Shown: positions 6,027 to 7,914 of the stretch, piece by piece | Layout: every line of letters starts with the position of its first letter | How positions within the stretch are numbered: position 1 is the first letter of the stretch | DNA from: Rhodospirillaceae bacterium | Lineage (GTDB): Bacteria > Pseudomonadota > Alphaproteobacteria > Thalassobaculales > Thalassobaculaceae | NCBI GenBank assembly: GCA_002730675.1 | Contig: PCAV01000136.1 | Coordinates: forward strand, 1-7,914 | Length of the DNA stretch: 7,914 nt | Direction: 5' to 3' | Translations under genes and position numbers: made by a program | Notes under the pieces: model-generated | Told to the model about the DNA's origin: nothing | Databases searched by the model: none | Seen by the model: the letters and a program-made list of their open reading frames with translations, nothing else

Positions 6027-6046
6027 ATTTTAGGAAAATATGTCAA
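6019..6046 (-). promoter_or_regulatory. Candidate promoter for ilvE
   Basis: A perfect TTGACA on the minus strand (6041-6046) is followed after 16 bases by TATCCT (6019-6024, four of six). It overlaps the ribosome site and start region of the divergent MarR gene and would leave an ilvE leader of roughly 90 bases. The perfect -35 is encouraging, the -10 is not. Confidence 0.4.
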
Positions 6047-6051
6047 TATGA
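6040..6051 (+). other. Three-codon mini-ORF (ATG TCA ATA TGA) overlapping the marR start
   Basis: AGGA at 6032-6035 is 4 bases before this ATG but 12 bases before the marR ATG at 6048. The mini-ORF ends in a TGA that overlaps the marR ATG as ATGA, the same geometry as the two following gene junctions. It could couple translation into marR or be accidental. No peptide function is claimed. Confidence 0.25.
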
Positions 6052-6587
6052 CTGACTTAAAAATGCGTTCAGTTTCTGAAGATTTTAAAGAAGAGGAATT
6101 GCGTCAGATTATCGAAATGCTATTTTTTGCCTATAGAGATTTCACGAAAGAGCCTGATAAAATGTTGGAAGAAATCGGATTAGGTCGAGCCCACCACCGC
6201 ACGGTTTATTTTATTGGCCGAAATCCCGGAATAACCGTTACAGGTCTTTTGGACATTCTAAAAATAAGAAAGCAAAGCTTATCGCGAGTCTTAAATCAGT
6301 TAATTAGTGAAGCATATGTTTTCCAGAAAATTGCAGACGATGATCGACGGAAGAAACTTCTCTTTCTGACTGACAAAGGTCTTGTCCTCGAGCAACGCCT
6401 CACGGCAAATCAACGCAAAAGGATTGCAAATGCTTGCTTAGGAAAAAACGAACACGCTATTAATGGTTTTAAGGATATTCTCACTGCAATTATTAATGAG
6501 ATAGACCAATGGCGGTTTTCATCCTCCACTACAAACAGTCTTTTCCATAAGCGGACTACAATGCACCGCAACCGAGGCGTTGAATGA
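6048..6587 (+). CDS. MarR-family transcriptional regulator, PetP-like
   Basis: This is a 179-residue cytoplasmic winged-helix DNA-binding protein expected to act as a dimer. An N-terminal helical part (about 14-45) leads to AHHRTVYFIGRNPGITVTGLL (48-68), the recognition helix region KIRKQSLSRVLNQLISEAYV (72-91) and the wing DDDRRKKLLFLTDKG (97-111), followed by a C-terminal dimerisation helix. These match the MarR layout. The last 25 or so residues are polar and basic and extend beyond the usual MarR length of about 140-160. The stop overlaps the response regulator start by ATGA, so the two are translationally coupled. The arrangement of a MarR gene directly before an OmpR-type regulator resembles petP-petR of Rhodobacter capsulatus; that link is by family and order, not by alignment. 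Ligand and targets are unknown, and autoregulation of the shared ilvE region is plausible. Confidence 0.9.
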   Translation: MTDLKMRSVSEDFKEEELRQIIEMLFFAYRDFTKEPDKMLEEIGLGRAHHRTVYFIGRNPGITVTGLLDILKIRKQSLSRVLNQLISEAYVFQKIADDDRRKKLLFLTDKGLVLEQRLTANQRKRIANACLGKNEHAINGFKDILTAIINEIDQWRFSSSTTNSLFHKRTTMHRNRGVE

Positions 6588-7294
6588 ACACAATCGAAAA
6601 GTCATCCGTCTTATCGCATATACTCCTTGTTGACGATGATGGCAGATTACGGAATTTATTAGAGAAGTACCTTACTCAGAATAATTTTCGTGTAACGTGT
6701 GCTGAAGACGGTAGACAGGCTAGAAAATTTTTAGATATTTTCAAATTTGATATGATCCTCATGGACGTTATGATGCCTGGGGAAACCGGCATAGAACTAA
6801 CCGAATATCTAAGAGGTTTTAACTCTATACCAATTTTACTGCTTACCGCTATGAATGAAAGCGAAGATCGAATCAATGGTTTGGAGACGGGTGCTGATGA
6901 TTACCTGGCAAAGCCATTTGAACCAAGAGAGTTGTTATTGCGCATCGAAAATATACTGCGCAGAGTACAGCTTGAAAGTCCGTCCGCTCAGAACGACGAA
7001 TCATTTCACTTTGGTCCGTATCGATTCGACCTTCGTTCCAATTTACTTTTCCGTGGGCACGTTGCAACTAAGTTAACCGAATCCGAGAGTGCTATACTGC
7101 GAGCCTTCGTTGCATCACCGGGTGAAATTTTGAGCCGAGATAATCTAAGTAATTTGGATTCAACCAATGTAAACACAAGGACAATAGACGTTCAAATAAC
7201 GCGACTTAGAAGAAAAATTGAAGATGATCCAAAATTTCCTCGGTATCTGCAAACCATCCGAGGTCGAGGATATGTCTTAAAGACAGGATTATGA
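6584..7294 (+). CDS. OmpR/PhoB-family two-component response regulator
   Basis: The 236 residues comprise a receiver domain and a winged-helix output domain. In the receiver (about 11-130) the acidic pair is Asp17/Asp18 in LVDDDG, the phosphorylated residue is Asp61 in LMDVMMPG (59-66), the conserved Thr88 lies in LLLTAMNE, and Lys110 is in DDYLAKPFEP (105-114). The output domain (about 141-236) has LTESESAILRAFVASPGEIL (164-183), the recognition region TRTIDVQITRLRRKIEDD (198-215) and the wing TIRGRGYVL (224-232). All key residues are present. It overlaps the MarR gene upstream and the kinase gene downstream by 4 bases each, so it is coupled to both and the kinase is its probable partner. 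It is PetR-like in context, and its target genes cannot be told from this window. Confidence 0.96.
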   Translation: MNTIEKSSVLSHILLVDDDGRLRNLLEKYLTQNNFRVTCAEDGRQARKFLDIFKFDMILMDVMMPGETGIELTEYLRGFNSIPILLLTAMNESEDRINGLETGADDYLAKPFEPRELLLRIENILRRVQLESPSAQNDESFHFGPYRFDLRSNLLFRGHVATKLTESESAILRAFVASPGEILSRDNLSNLDSTNVNTRTIDVQITRLRRKIEDDPKFPRYLQTIRGRGYVLKTGL

Positions 7295-7914
7295 AGATTC
7301 TTGGTACATTATATTGGACTGAAAAAGCCAAAAATAGAATCAAGAATATTTTGCCTCAAACACTTTTTGGGCGAGCGCTTTTAATAATAGTAACGCCACT
7401 CATTCTTATGCAGGCCATCTCTACTTTTGTGTTCTTCGACCGGCATTGGGACACGATGACCCGACGACTTGCACATACTTTAGCCGGCGATATTGCCTTT
7501 ATTGTAGATTCCCTCACCCCGTTACCAAAACAACTAGACCGTAATCAAATATTTCTCAAAGCTGATGATATCCTACACATTCGCCTAACTTATAGTCCGC
7601 AAGAAATCCTGGTTAAAAAGAAATCTTTTCAACAATGGGATAGGGTACGAAAGTCTCTCCAAGACGCACTAAAAGAAAGAGTGAGGCGTCCCTTTTCTAT
7701 AGATACAGTAAAAAAAAATCGACGAATAGAGATCAAGGTGCAACTTCCTGAAGGCCTTTTAAATGTCAATGTGCATGAGAAACGGCTTTATAGCTCAACG
7801 CCGTATATTTTTCTTATGTGGATGATAGGGAGTTCACTTGTATTATTTGCTATCGCAATAATTTTTATGAGAAATCAGATCCGTCCGATTAGGCGTTTAG
7901 CTATTGCAGCGCGA
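7291..7914 (+). CDS. EnvZ-like membrane sensor histidine kinase, N-terminal part
   Basis: The frame opens at an ATG overlapping the regulator stop (ATGA) and runs to the window edge, giving 208 residues. A cytoplasmic, basic N-terminus (1-26) is followed by a transmembrane helix at about 27-50 (LLIIVTPLILMQAISTFVFF, 30-49), a predicted periplasmic domain of about 120 residues (51-170), a second transmembrane helix at about 171-193 (LMWMIGSSLVLFAIAIIFM, 175-193) and the start of a HAMP linker, RNQIRPIRRLAIAAR (194-208). The histidine-containing and ATPase domains are outside, so kinase identity rests on this topology, the HAMP start and coupling to a response regulator. TM1 placement and the RHWDTMTRRLA segment after it resemble alphaproteobacterial EnvZ-type kinases. 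The periplasmic domain is not one I recognise. It contains a run of nine A at 7710-7718. Confidence 0.88.
   Translation, partial: MKILGTLYWTEKAKNRIKNILPQTLFGRALLIIVTPLILMQAISTFVFFDRHWDTMTRRLAHTLAGDIAFIVDSLTPLPKQLDRNQIFLKADDILHIRLTYSPQEILVKKKSFQQWDRVRKSLQDALKERVRRPFSIDTVKKNRRIEIKVQLPEGLLNVNVHEKRLYSSTPYIFLMWMIGSSLVLFAIAIIFMRNQIRPIRRLAIAAR

Noticed and set aside
1..7914. tRNA genes, CRISPR repeats, insertion sequences, phage or toxin-antitoxin genes.
   Set aside because: No cloverleaf-like sequence, regularly spaced repeat, transposase motif or terminal inverted repeat was seen; the genes are ordinary core or metabolic families.

Overview
The window looks like an AT-rich alphaproteobacterial chromosome segment. 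The reasons are the three-gene style proton-translocating transhydrogenase (a separate small PntAB plus PntB), a class IV IlvE divergent from a MarR gene that is followed by an OmpR-type regulator and an EnvZ-like kinase, and carboxylase proteins resembling those annotated in marine and rhodobacter-like alphaproteobacteria. The lineage is inferred from family resemblance, not from a marker gene. No phage, insertion sequence, CRISPR, rRNA or tRNA signal was seen.

Layout from left to right. (1) Bases 1-1028, minus strand: the N-terminal 342 residues of a biotin-dependent acyl-CoA carboxylase carboxyltransferase subunit, whose 3' end lies off the window. (2) Bases 1029-1404: a 376-base AT-rich divergent intergenic region with candidate back-to-back promoters and inverted repeats. 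(3) Bases 1405-3107, plus strand: pntAB (membrane domain dII part) and pntB (membrane domain plus NADP(H)-binding dIII). The NAD(H)-binding dI gene pntAA, expected just upstream, is not there. (4) Bases 3108-3398: an intergenic stretch with a weak terminator candidate and a good promoter candidate. (5) Bases 3399-5014, plus strand: a 73-residue single-domain biotin carrier protein and a 454-residue biotin carboxylase. (6) Bases 5020-5919, minus strand: ilvE, convergent with the biotin carboxylase and only 5 bases from it. (7) Bases 6048-7914, plus strand: an overlapping operon of a MarR-family regulator, an OmpR-family response regulator and the N-terminal part of a membrane histidine kinase cut by the window edge.

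How the genes fit together. The carboxyltransferase, carrier and biotin carboxylase make up the parts list of a biotin-dependent acyl-CoA carboxylase: the carboxylase charges biotin on the carrier and the carboxyltransferase passes the carboxyl group to an acyl-CoA. They are split around the transhydrogenase genes and transcribed in different directions. The carboxyltransferase has unusual residues where the better-known propionyl-CoA enzymes have a conserved Gly-Gly, so its substrate is open. The MarR, regulator and kinase genes are joined by two 4-base ATGA overlaps and form one signalling unit. The MarR/OmpR pair resembles PetP/PetR of Rhodobacter. Most of the window is conventional metabolism. 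The points most worth checking are the missing pntAA, the split carboxylase with its altered motifs, and the mini-ORF and coupled starts of the regulatory operon.
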